From NCBI GenBank assembly GCA_051004735.1, contig JBPCKA010000060.1, positions 1-47,398 on the forward strand: a DNA stretch of 47,398 nt, in the 5' to 3' direction. Below are positions 40,387 through 47,398 of the stretch, piece after piece. Origin of the DNA: Euzebya sp051004735. Lineage in GTDB: Bacteria; Actinomycetota; Nitriliruptoria; Euzebyales; Euzebyaceae. Numbering within the stretch: position 1 is the stretch's first letter; each line of letters opens with the position of its first letter. Both the position numbers and the translations under genes were made by a program. The notes under the pieces were generated by a model, which was given only the letters and a program-made list of their open reading frames with translations, made no database searches and was not told where the DNA came from.

Positions 40387-41664
40387 ATGGGCGATACTGG
40401 GAGTATCCCGACCAGCACCCGCCAAACGTCGCGCCGTGCAGCGTTCTCGTATGAGGCCCCACGCGGCAGACCCAGCCGCATGCCGCTGCTGGTCCTCATC
40501 GTGGCGGTGGTGGTTGCCACAGGCGTGTTGGCAAGGGCCGGTTCGCGTGAGGCCCCCGACGAACTGGTCGTCGGGGCGACGTCCACATTCTCCGCAGAGT
40601 CCAGCGACCCCGTCGACGCCATCCTTCCGCCGAGCCCCCAGCCGACCAGTGAGGTACTGCCCGGACAGTGGACGAAATTGCCGGCCGCGCCGACGCCGGG
40701 ACGAACCCGACACACCGCAACCTGGACGGGAAGCGAGATGCTGATCTACGGCGGTCAGCCCGACCCGGGCCCGGCCACGGGGGTCCGGTTCGATCTCGTG
40801 ACGGGAGGCTGGCAGCTGATGGCCTCCTCACCCATGGGCAGTCGCAGCGGCCACACGGCGGTGTGGACCGGTCAGGAGTTGATCGTCTTCGAGGGAGCAC
40901 CGATCGGGCAGAGCGCGGCAGCCTCGGCCCAGGAGATCGATGGAGCGGCATACGATCCGGCGAGTGACACCTGGAGAGTCATCGCGGACGCTCCGGTCAA
41001 TCCTCGGTCGGGTCATGTCGCGGTGTGGACGGGGTCGGAGATGCTGGTCTTCGGGGGCTCGCGGGTGTTTGAACACCACGCCCCCGCTGCGCTGTACAAC
41101 CCGGACACCGATTCCTGGAGGCTGAGCGGCGCCTCCCCCTTGGATCGGGCCTTCGGACGGGTCGCCGCGGTGTGGACCGGCGAGGAGGTGCTGATCTGGT
41201 CGGGGACGGGTGAGGAGGATGTCGCGGCGTATGACCCGGCGGCCGACACCTGGCGGTCACTACCCGGATCGCCGATAGGCATGCGATCGGTCTCGGCGGT
41301 GTGGACCGGGTCGGAAATGTTGCTGCTTGGCCTGCCACAGGGCAACCGTTCACAGATCGGCGGCGCGGCGCTGAACCTGGCCGAAGCACGCTGGACGGTG
41401 TTGCCCCCCTCACCCCAGGCGTTCGCGGCCACCTTCGCGACCCTGTGGACCGGGACTGAGGCGGTAGTCGTCGGGGGGCCCGCGGAGGACCTGGGAGCGG
41501 CCTGGAACCCGGACCTGGGGCGGTGGCGCGAGCTTCCCGTGGGGCCGCAATCCGCGCTGAGTGGGCACGCCGCGGTGTGGACCGGGTCACAGGTGCTGCT
41601 CTGGGGTGGCCAGGACGAGGTCGGACCGCTTGAGACCGGGATTGCGTTCACGCCGGTCGGGTGA
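40387..41664 (+). CDS. Membrane-anchored Kelch-like beta-propeller protein
   Basis: The product has a basic N-terminal tail, one membrane helix (MPLLVLIVAVVVATGVLA) and a long extracytoplasmic part of about six repeats. Each repeat carries HxAVWTGSEMLVFGG-like and YDPASDTWR-like elements, the Kelch pattern of a beta-propeller. No catalytic motif is seen, so a binding or scaffolding role outside the membrane is inferred. The start is uncertain: ATG 40387 gives 425 residues, while ATG 40480 begins at the helix and gives 394. Neither has a clear ribosome site. A GATACT-GGG-AGTATC palindrome overlaps the 40387 start region. It is divergent from purF. Confidence 0.8.
   Translation: MGDTGSIPTSTRQTSRRAAFSYEAPRGRPSRMPLLVLIVAVVVATGVLARAGSREAPDELVVGATSTFSAESSDPVDAILPPSPQPTSEVLPGQWTKLPAAPTPGRTRHTATWTGSEMLIYGGQPDPGPATGVRFDLVTGGWQLMASSPMGSRSGHTAVWTGQELIVFEGAPIGQSAAASAQEIDGAAYDPASDTWRVIADAPVNPRSGHVAVWTGSEMLVFGGSRVFEHHAPAALYNPDTDSWRLSGASPLDRAFGRVAAVWTGEEVLIWSGTGEEDVAAYDPAADTWRSLPGSPIGMRSVSAVWTGSEMLLLGLPQGNRSQIGGAALNLAEARWTVLPPSPQAFAATFATLWTGTEAVVVGGPAEDLGAAWNPDLGRWRELPVGPQSALSGHAAVWTGSQVLLWGGQDEVGPLETGIAFTPVG
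40393..40407. promoter_or_regulatory. GATACT-GGG-AGTATC palindrome upstream of purF
   Basis: This perfect 15-bp inverted repeat lies 50 bp upstream of the purF start and at the start of the divergent Kelch-like gene. Each arm resembles a -10 hexamer, so it could serve both directions or be an operator. GATACT also occurs between purL and the Eis-like gene at 46994. Confidence 0.35.
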
Positions 41665-41721
41665 CCGGTGGGGTGACGGGTTGAGTGACGCTGATGCGGT
41701 CGGCTCGCGCGCCGGGCAGCG

Positions 41722-42189
41722 ATGCGTCAGACTGGCCGCGTGCTGTATGACACCTTGAAGTTCATCCATGTGCTGGCTGTCGTTGCGTGGGTCGGAGGAC
41801 TGATCGCAATGGCCGTGTTCGCGGGGGTAGCCGCCCGCCGCGACCTGGCAACCCTGGGGCCGGTGGCCCGGACGGGCGCCGAACTTGGCGGTTTCTTCGG
41901 TGCGAGCTCCGGCGTGGCGTTCCTGGCCGGGTTGGCGATGATGTTCACCGACCGCGGGCCTGACTTCAGTGCGGCCTACATCAACATCGGCTTCATCGCC
42001 TTCTTCATCACTGCATTCCTGGGGGCCCGGGTGATCGGGCCGGGATATGCCAAGATGGCCCTGGCTGCAGACGCCGGCGACGTGTCCGCGGTGAACGCCG
42101 CACGTAAGACCGCGGCCATCCCACTGATGAGCAGCCTGGCACTGCTGGTCATCACAATCGCCGCGATGGTCTTCCAGTGGGGCGCCTAG
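41722..42189 (+). CDS. DUF2269-type integral membrane protein
   Basis: The 155-residue protein has four membrane helices. It begins LYDTLKFIHVLAVVAWVGG, the usual opening of the DUF2269/CopD-like group with a conserved His and Trp in the first helix. ARKTAAIPLMSSLALLVITIAAMVFQWG closes it. The function is unknown; related proteins have been linked to copper handling or cytochrome-like roles, but no such claim can be made here. The start is ATG 41722 or GTG 41740. A TAGGCA/TGCCTA dyad overlaps the stop. Confidence 0.8.
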   Translation: MRQTGRVLYDTLKFIHVLAVVAWVGGLIAMAVFAGVAARRDLATLGPVARTGAELGGFFGASSGVAFLAGLAMMFTDRGPDFSAAYINIGFIAFFITAFLGARVIGPGYAKMALAADAGDVSAVNAARKTAAIPLMSSLALLVITIAAMVFQWGA

Positions 42190-42274
42190 GCACGGTGCCT
42201 ACCGTCCGATCGCGAGCGCAGCGAGCTTGATTGGGCGGAACAGCAACGAGCGCCGCCGTAGTCGGCACAGCGCA

Positions 42275-44170
42275 GTGGGCTCGGGCGAAGCCCCGTTAGA
42301 CCCTCCCGGTTCGGCTTATCCGCCGATCGGTGATTACGCCCTACTGGCTGACTGTCACTCCTCGGCATTGGTGTCGCGATCGGGATCAGTCGACTGGGCC
42401 TGCCTGACCCGCTTCGACGGCTCAGCCGCCTTCGCGCGGCTGCTGGATTGGGCAGAGGGTGGCCACTGCAGCATCAGCCCGACCGCAGAGGTTGTGGCAG
42501 TTGACCGGTGCTACCGCGGTGACTCACTGGTCCTTGACACCACCATCCGCACCGAGGCGGGCACGCTGGTCATCACCGACGCGTTCGCCATGCGCTCGGG
42601 TGGGCAGAGCGACCCGCGCAACCAGCTGATCCGGATGGCCACGGTCACCGACGGGTCCGTGGAGATCCAGGTGCAGATCGTGCCCCGGTTCGACTATGGC
42701 GAGTTGCGGCCCTGGATCAGGTGGAACCCGACTCGTGACTGCTGGACCGCCGTGGCTGGCCACAGCGCCCTTGTCATCAGCGGGCCTACTACCCTGGAAA
42801 AGGTCGATCACTCGTTGCACGCCACGATGACCTTGGGTTCGGGCGATCGTCTGGGGTTGTCGGTGGTGGCCACACGACCGGAAAATGCCGCCGACACCGA
42901 CGGTGAAAGCATCGACGCCATCGCCGAGCACCTGGAGGAAACAGTGGCCTGGTGGGGCGAGTGGGCCGAGGAAATGACGGTCGAGGAGGGAGCGCACAGC
43001 GGGATGGTGCGACGCTCGGCCGTGGTGTTGAAGGGACTGACCTGTGCCCCGACGGGAGCCATCATCGCCGCGCCCACGACGTCTCTGCCCGAACACATCG
43101 GTGGTGAGCGCAACTGGGATTACCGGTATTCCTGGATCCGGGACTCAAGCCTTGCCATCGCGGCGATGACCCTGGTCGGGCATGAGGAGGTGGCCACGGG
43201 CTTTCGACAGTTCATCCTGCGCACGACATCGGGTGACCCTGAGGATCTGCAGATCATGTACGGGGTGGACGGGCGGCGCTCGATGCCCGAACTCGAGTTG
43301 GACCGCGAGGGCTACCGCGGGTCACGGCCGGTCCGGATCGGCAACGGTGCCGCGGGACAGGTCCAGCACGACATGTACGGCCATCTGCTGGAGGCCGCCA
43401 CCTTCTGGCGCGACGGCGCTGACATGGATGACGACGAGTGGTGCTTTCTCGCCTCGCTGGCGGACCGGGCGTGTGCCGTGTGGGATCAGCCGGACCGCGG
43501 GATCTGGGAGATACGTGGCGAGCCGCGACATTTCACGCAGTCCAAGGTCATGTTGTGGGTCGCGCTTGACCGGGCGATCGCCCTGGGCAAGGAGTTCGAC
43601 GAGCCGGCCGGCAGCGACATCGAGCGCTGGCACCGGACCCGCGACCTGCTGCGGAAACAGATCCATGCCAAGGGGGTCCGAAACGGTGCGTTCGTCCAGC
43701 GGTTTGACGCCGACGTGGTCGACGCGGCCCTGCTGACATTGCCCCAGGTCGGGTTCGTGGCGCCCGATGACCCGATCTTCGCAGCGACTGTGGATCGGAT
43801 CATGGCTGAGTTGACCATGGGTGAGGAGGGGTTCATCCGCCGCTACCTGACTGCTGATCGGCATGACGGGTTGGCCGGTGAGGAGGGCACGTTCTTGATC
43901 TGTTCGTTCTGGCTGGTTGAGGCCCTGGCCGGGCTGGGCCGGATGGATCAGGCCGAGCAGACATTTCAGCGGCTTCTGGATGTGGCCAACGACGTGGGTT
44001 TGTTCGCCGAGCAATACGACCCCGACGCAGGGGTGATGCTTGGCAACTTCCCGCAGGCCTTCACCCACATGTCGGTCATCACCACGGCGGCCACGCTGGA
44101 ACGATGTCGCGCCGAGGGTCCCAAGGGTTCGATCCGCTCCACGGACCGGCCTTCCCCGCGCTCGGCCTGA
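42275..44170 (+). CDS. Glycoside hydrolase family 15 protein (glucoamylase/trehalase-like)
   Basis: The ~631-residue cytoplasmic protein has an N-terminal beta-sandwich (PIGDYALLADCHSSALVSRSGSVDWACLTRFDG, ~12-240) and an (alpha/alpha)6 barrel. The barrel has the GH15 motifs GGERNWDYRYSWIRDSS, QIMYGVDGRRSMPE, and EEGTFLICSFWLVEALAGLGR, where the Glu pair is catalytic. Actinobacterial relatives include trehalases and glucoamylases, so an alpha-linked glucose substrate is likely but not defined. There is no signal peptide. GTG 42275 is preferred; the frame is open to a TTG at 42227 whose extra residues are non-conserved. Confidence 0.92.
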   Translation: MGSGEAPLDPPGSAYPPIGDYALLADCHSSALVSRSGSVDWACLTRFDGSAAFARLLDWAEGGHCSISPTAEVVAVDRCYRGDSLVLDTTIRTEAGTLVITDAFAMRSGGQSDPRNQLIRMATVTDGSVEIQVQIVPRFDYGELRPWIRWNPTRDCWTAVAGHSALVISGPTTLEKVDHSLHATMTLGSGDRLGLSVVATRPENAADTDGESIDAIAEHLEETVAWWGEWAEEMTVEEGAHSGMVRRSAVVLKGLTCAPTGAIIAAPTTSLPEHIGGERNWDYRYSWIRDSSLAIAAMTLVGHEEVATGFRQFILRTTSGDPEDLQIMYGVDGRRSMPELELDREGYRGSRPVRIGNGAAGQVQHDMYGHLLEAATFWRDGADMDDDEWCFLASLADRACAVWDQPDRGIWEIRGEPRHFTQSKVMLWVALDRAIALGKEFDEPAGSDIERWHRTRDLLRKQIHAKGVRNGAFVQRFDADVVDAALLTLPQVGFVAPDDPIFAATVDRIMAELTMGEEGFIRRYLTADRHDGLAGEEGTFLICSFWLVEALAGLGRMDQAEQTFQRLLDVANDVGLFAEQYDPDAGVMLGNFPQAFTHMSVITTAATLERCRAEGPKGSIRSTDRPSPRSA

Positions 44171-44257
44171 GCACGGACGTGCCCGCGCATGGGCTTGTCC
44201 GCGCCCGGGTCGAGAGGCCTGACCCCTCACACATTGAACATGGAGTGGGGAGGGCTG

Positions 44258-44722
44258 ATGTGGCAGGCTCGCGGGGTGACGCGAACAGAGCACTCGCGGT
44301 GGCGGCCCTGGCACCACAAGGCGTGGGCGGTCGTGAACGCCTCGACCGCCCCGATCTGGCTGTTGATGATCCTGGCACCACGCCTGGCGCTGACCAGAGC
44401 TGTGGTTGCGGCCACGATGCCGTTGCACGCGGCGCTGGGGCTGACGTATGCGGGGATGCTGGGTCGCTCGGCGATGACCGGGACCGAGCGGGTCAGCTTC
44501 CTTGACGGTGAGAGCGTCGCGCGCGGCCTGTCCAGCCCTGAGGGTATGTTGGCCGGTTGGACGCACTACCTGACCTTCGACCTGTTCGTGGGTGCCTGGA
44601 TCTGGCGCACCGCGATGGATGAGGGTGTGAATGCTCGCCTGGCCCTGCTGCTGACCTGGTGGGCGGGCCCGGTCGGTCTGACCCTGTTCCAGTGGCAACG
44701 CAGGTTGGCCGCACGGACCTGA
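44258..44722 (+). CDS. ABA4-like (DUF4281) membrane protein
   Basis: The ~154-residue protein has four membrane helices and the ABA4-like pattern: WAVVNASTAPIWLLMILAP, SPEGMLAGWTHYLTFDLFVGAWIWR and a GPVGLTLF end. Plant ABA4 is needed for neoxanthin synthesis; bacterial homologues are uncharacterised. A link to carotenoids is tempting because a lycopene cyclase-like gene is in the window, 35 kb away, but this is speculation. ATG 44258 has GGAGG 4 nt upstream; ATG 44240, ATG 44189 and GTG 44276 are in the same frame. Confidence 0.75.
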   Translation: MWQARGVTRTEHSRWRPWHHKAWAVVNASTAPIWLLMILAPRLALTRAVVAATMPLHAALGLTYAGMLGRSAMTGTERVSFLDGESVARGLSSPEGMLAGWTHYLTFDLFVGAWIWRTAMDEGVNARLALLLTWWAGPVGLTLFQWQRRLAART

Positions 44723-44750
44723 GGTCGGTGACGGTCAGCCGAATGCTGGG

Positions 44751-46985
44751 TCAGGGGCCCAGCAACCCCGGCAGGACTCCAGCTTGTGCGGCGGCCACGA
44801 CGTCCAGGTCGAGGTCCAGTGAGCCGCCCACCAGCCGACGCGCCTTGGTGGTCATGCCGATCGGCAGAACCTCAAGACCGTGCTCCCGCGCCAGTCGGTC
44901 GACCGCCCGCACGTCCGCGGTCGAGATGACCACACGTGAGGGTGACTCGGAGAACCAGACCTGGTGTTCAGCCACATTTCGCGGCAGTTGCAACGTCACC
45001 CCAAGGTCGGTGCCGCAGGCTTCGACCAGGCTGGTCAGCAGGCCGCCGGTCGACACGTCATGCGCGCTGGCCAGCAGGCCGTCGCTGCGTGCGATTGACA
45101 GGAAGATGTGCAGCCGCGCTTCCAACTCCAGGTCGATCGGTGCCAGGGTGCCGGCGATGCGTTGGTTCAGAACCCAATCCAGTTCGCTGCCCGCCAGGCC
45201 CGGTGCGGTTGCCGCCCCGACCAGCATGACGGCGTGGCGGGCCGCGGCGAAGGCCGCCGGGGTGGAGGCCGTGATGTCGGGGTGAACGCCAAGGATGCCG
45301 ATCACGGGGGTGGGGTGAACCGCCGTGTCGCCCGTCTGGTTGTAGAAGGACACGTTGCCGCCGGTGATGGGTGTTCCCAGCGCCGTGCAGGCCTGCGACA
45401 TGCCCGTGATCGTGTCGCGGAACTGACCCATGATTTCGGGCTTCTCCGGCGAGCCGAAGTTCAGGCAGTTCGTCGCAGCGACCGGACGGGCGCCGGTGCA
45501 GGCGACGTTGCGGGCTGCCTCGGCCACCACACGCCGGGCACCCTCGGCAGGGTCCAGGGCACACCAGCGACCATTGCCGTCGGTGGCGATCGCGATGCCG
45601 CGAGCACTGCCCGGATCCAGTCGCAGCACCGCCGCATCCCCACCGGGCCCTTGCACCGTGCCATGTCCCACAATCGAGTCGTACTGCTGCGTGACCCACG
45701 TCGGCGACACGATGTTCGGGCTGGTCAGCACCGCCATGGCGGCCGCGACCAACTCCGGCCCGGCCAGAGCCTGCATCGCCACTTCCGCGTCGACGTCAAC
45801 GTCGGCGTGGGGGTGGATCCAGTCGGCGATCGGACGTTGGTAGGTCGGACCGTCGTGAGCCAGTGAGGCGGCCGGCGCGTCGTGGACCACCTGGCCGTGC
45901 CGCGTGAACACCAAGCGGTCCCCCGCGGTGACCTGCCCGATCGGGGTGGCGTCGATCTGCCACTTGGCGCAGATCTTCAGCACCTCTTCCAGGTTGTCGG
46001 GGCTGACCAGGGCCAGCATCCGTTCCTGGGACTCGCTGCACAGGATCTCCCAGGCATCCATGGAGGCTTCCCGCAACGCCACGGTGTCCAGGTCCACGCT
46101 CATGCCCAGGCCCGCGGCGCTGGCCATCTCGGAGGTCGAGCAGGCGATGCCGGCCGCGCCCATGTCCTGGATGCCGCTGAGAAGATCGGCGGCGTACAAC
46201 TCCAGGCACGACTCGATCAACTGCTTGCCGGCGAAGGGGTCGCCCACCTGCACGTTCGGCCTTTTGGCATCATCGATGCCGGCCTCGTCGAACTCCTCTG
46301 AGGCCAGGATCGAGGCACCGCCGATCCCGTCACGGCCCGTTCGCTGGCCGATCAGAACCGCGATGTCGCCAACTGTTTCGGCCTTGGCCAACTGGATGCT
46401 GTCCGCCGGCAGGACCCCGACACAAAACACGTTGACCAGCGGATTGCCCTGGTAGCAGGGGTCAAAGACCACCTCCCCGCCGACTGTGGGCACCCCGATG
46501 GAGTTGCCGTAGTGGCTGATCCCCCGAACCACCCCGTCGACCACCCAACGGGTCTTGGCGCTTGAAGGGTCACCGAACCGCAACGGGTCCATCAGCGCGA
46601 TCGGTCGTGCCCCCATGGTCAGGATGTCGCGGATGATCCCCCCGACCCCGGTGGCGGCGCCCTGGAAGGGCTCGATGAATGAGGGGTGGTTGTGCGACTC
46701 GATCTTGAACGTCACCGCCAGCCCGTCGCCGACATCGACCACGCCGGCGTTCTCGCCCGGTCCGACCAGAATGTTGGGTCCCTCGGTCGGCAAGGTCTTC
46801 AGGTAGATCTTTGATGACTTGTAGGAGCAGTGCTCGGACCACATCACCGAGTAGGTCCCCAGCTCCGCGGCGGAGGGCTCGCGGCCCAGGGTCTGCACCA
46901 CCCGGTCATACTCGTCGTCGGTCAGACCCAGCTCGCCGGCCAGGGTCCGTGGGTTGGCGGCAGGAGCGGGGGCGGGGGTGACCAT
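44751..46985 (-). CDS. purL: Phosphoribosylformylglycinamidine synthase subunit PurL
   Basis: This is the small-type PurL (744 residues), the ATP-dependent synthetase of the PurLQS complex in purine step four. Marks are MWSEHCSYKSSKIYLKTLPTEG, VTFKIESHNHPSFIEPFQGAATGVGGIIRD, DMGAAGIACSTSEMA, CLNFGSPEKPEIMGQF and DVSTGGLLTSLVEAC. It lacks the glutaminase domain, so separate PurQ and PurS are required; neither is in the window. The ATG at 46985 is preceded by TAGTAT at 9 nt. It lies on the same strand as purF-purM but 4.4 kb upstream of them. Confidence 0.96.
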   Translation of the reverse strand: MVTPAPAPAANPRTLAGELGLTDDEYDRVVQTLGREPSAAELGTYSVMWSEHCSYKSSKIYLKTLPTEGPNILVGPGENAGVVDVGDGLAVTFKIESHNHPSFIEPFQGAATGVGGIIRDILTMGARPIALMDPLRFGDPSSAKTRWVVDGVVRGISHYGNSIGVPTVGGEVVFDPCYQGNPLVNVFCVGVLPADSIQLAKAETVGDIAVLIGQRTGRDGIGGASILASEEFDEAGIDDAKRPNVQVGDPFAGKQLIESCLELYAADLLSGIQDMGAAGIACSTSEMASAAGLGMSVDLDTVALREASMDAWEILCSESQERMLALVSPDNLEEVLKICAKWQIDATPIGQVTAGDRLVFTRHGQVVHDAPAASLAHDGPTYQRPIADWIHPHADVDVDAEVAMQALAGPELVAAAMAVLTSPNIVSPTWVTQQYDSIVGHGTVQGPGGDAAVLRLDPGSARGIAIATDGNGRWCALDPAEGARRVVAEAARNVACTGARPVAATNCLNFGSPEKPEIMGQFRDTITGMSQACTALGTPITGGNVSFYNQTGDTAVHPTPVIGILGVHPDITASTPAAFAAARHAVMLVGAATAPGLAGSELDWVLNQRIAGTLAPIDLELEARLHIFLSIARSDGLLASAHDVSTGGLLTSLVEACGTDLGVTLQLPRNVAEHQVWFSESPSRVVISTADVRAVDRLAREHGLEVLPIGMTTKARRLVGGSLDLDLDVVAAAQAGVLPGLLGP

Positions 46986-46993
46986 CGACGGGT

Positions 46994-47000
46994 GATACTA
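46994..47000. promoter_or_regulatory. Overlapping divergent -10-like hexamers between purL and the Eis-like gene
   Basis: GATACT (46994-46999) lies 7 nt before the plus-strand ATG at 47007. TAGTAT, on the minus strand at 47000-46995, lies 9 nt before the purL ATG. The whole intergenic space is only 21 bp, so both messages must be nearly or fully leaderless if each has its own promoter here. Confidence 0.4.
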
Positions 47001-47006
47001 CGCAGG

Positions 47007-47398
47007 ATGACCCAGCACCTCCCAGCCATCACCGTGCGACCGTTGCCCTCCTCCGATTACCCCGCGGTCCTGCAGATGCGTGTCGATGCGTTCAGCGCCG
47101 AGGGGGTGGTGCCCTGGCCGCAGGAGGGTCAGCCCCACTACATCCCGGCGGATCGTCGTCTGGGTGCCTATGACCAAGACCGGTTGGTGGGGCACGCCGG
47201 TGCCTGGGATTTTGGCCAGTGGCTGGGTGGTCGGCGAGTCCCGATGGCCGGAATCGGCAGTGTCATCGTGGTCCCCGAGGCCCGCGGTCGGGGGGTGGGC
47301 GGCGCACTCGTTAATGCAGTGTTGTCGCAGGCGGCCGAGCAGGGCGACGTCATCAGTTGCCTGTATCCCACGGCACCCGGGGTGTATCGACGGTTCGG
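47007..47398 (+). CDS. Eis-like GNAT acetyltransferase, 3' part outside window
   Basis: The visible 130 codons encode ITVRPLPSSDYPAVLQMR, then a GNAT core with RVPMAGIGSVIVVPEARGRGVGGALVNAVL (acetyl-CoA loop R-G-R-G-V-G) and SCLYPTAPGVYRRF. The VPMAGIGSVxVxPExRGRG and LYPxxxxxYRRF pairing is that of the Eis family, whose mycobacterial member acetylates aminoglycosides at several positions. The substrate here is unknown. The gene runs off the right edge, so the second GNAT lobe and sterol-carrier-like domain are not visible. It is divergent from purL. Confidence 0.85.
   Translation, partial: MTQHLPAITVRPLPSSDYPAVLQMRVDAFSAEGVVPWPQEGQPHYIPADRRLGAYDQDRLVGHAGAWDFGQWLGGRRVPMAGIGSVIVVPEARGRGVGGALVNAVLSQAAEQGDVISCLYPTAPGVYRRF

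Noticed and set aside
42187..42240. GCGAGC-GCA-GCGAGC repeat and TAGGCA/TGCCTA dyad after the DUF2269 gene
   Set aside because: Short repeats of this kind are common by chance in GC-rich intergenic DNA. The dyad has only 6-bp arms.
1..47398. tRNA, rRNA, CRISPR array, integrase, transposase or replication origin
   Set aside because: I looked for cloverleaf-type tRNA ends next to the two accessory segments, regular short repeats, and DDE or tyrosine-recombinase motifs and found none, so no standard mobile element can be named.

Overview
This 47.4 kb window is high-GC chromosomal DNA from an actinobacterium. The supporting signs are leucine and valine codons dominated by CTG and GTG/GTC, a mycoredoxin-type CxxC protein, a DUF222/HNH (13E12-type) endonuclease gene, an Rpf-like secreted transglycosylase, an Eis-like acetyltransferase, a BTAD/AAA regulator and two secreted proteins with cell-wall-binding repeat 2 (CWB2) modules. 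Abundant CWB2 proteins would fit a deep-branching lineage such as Nitriliruptoria (Euzebya-like) or Acidimicrobiia, but the sequence alone does not settle this. I see no rRNA, tRNA, CRISPR array or transposase.

Layout. 1-11.8 kb is mostly housekeeping: a Fes-like esterase running off the left edge, yaaA, a small zinc ribbon, a LysR regulator, a cupredoxin, a CWB2 surface protein, the Rpf-like enzyme, engB, a small membrane protein, a lycopene cyclase-like flavoprotein with no normal start next to its fold, purU, and a ClC antiporter/channel fused to CBS and TrkA-C domains. 11.8-15.4 kb is an accessory segment holding a subtilase-CWB2 fusion followed by gene debris (a VOC fragment, a WYL fragment and a second copy of the end of the ClC gene). 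A DUF222/HNH gene, a glutathionyl-hydroquinone-reductase-like gene and a large BTAD/AAA/TPR regulator follow.

22.1-29.5 kb is a defence island: hsdR, abiEi, abiEii, hsdM and hsdS in one tightly packed strand, with radC convergent at the end. An abiE toxin-antitoxin pair is thus built into a type I restriction operon. The island is bracketed by an 82-bp duplicate (77/82 identical by my count) of part of the adjacent regulator gene. At its right edge lie truncated pieces of a pyruvate dehydrogenase E1-alpha gene and an Lrp/AsnC gene.

29.8-37.7 kb returns to ordinary genes: a GNAT, a complete polar amino acid ABC transporter, a LigD-type polymerase domain, a Fur-family regulator, an SDR gene broken by an internal deletion, a mycoredoxin and a Leu/Val dehydrogenase. 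37.8-47 kb carries purM, purF and purL, all on the minus strand. Four plus-strand genes (Kelch-like protein, DUF2269 protein, GH15, ABA4-like) lie between purF and purL. An Eis-like acetyltransferase runs off the right edge.

The most notable themes are: (i) two accessory insertions whose far borders each carry a partial duplicate of the neighbouring host gene plus gene debris; (ii) the hsdR-abiEi-abiEii-hsdM-hsdS operon; (iii) several start codons sitting 6-7 nt after a TANNNT hexamer, suggesting leaderless mRNAs; (iv) several small gene-decay scars.
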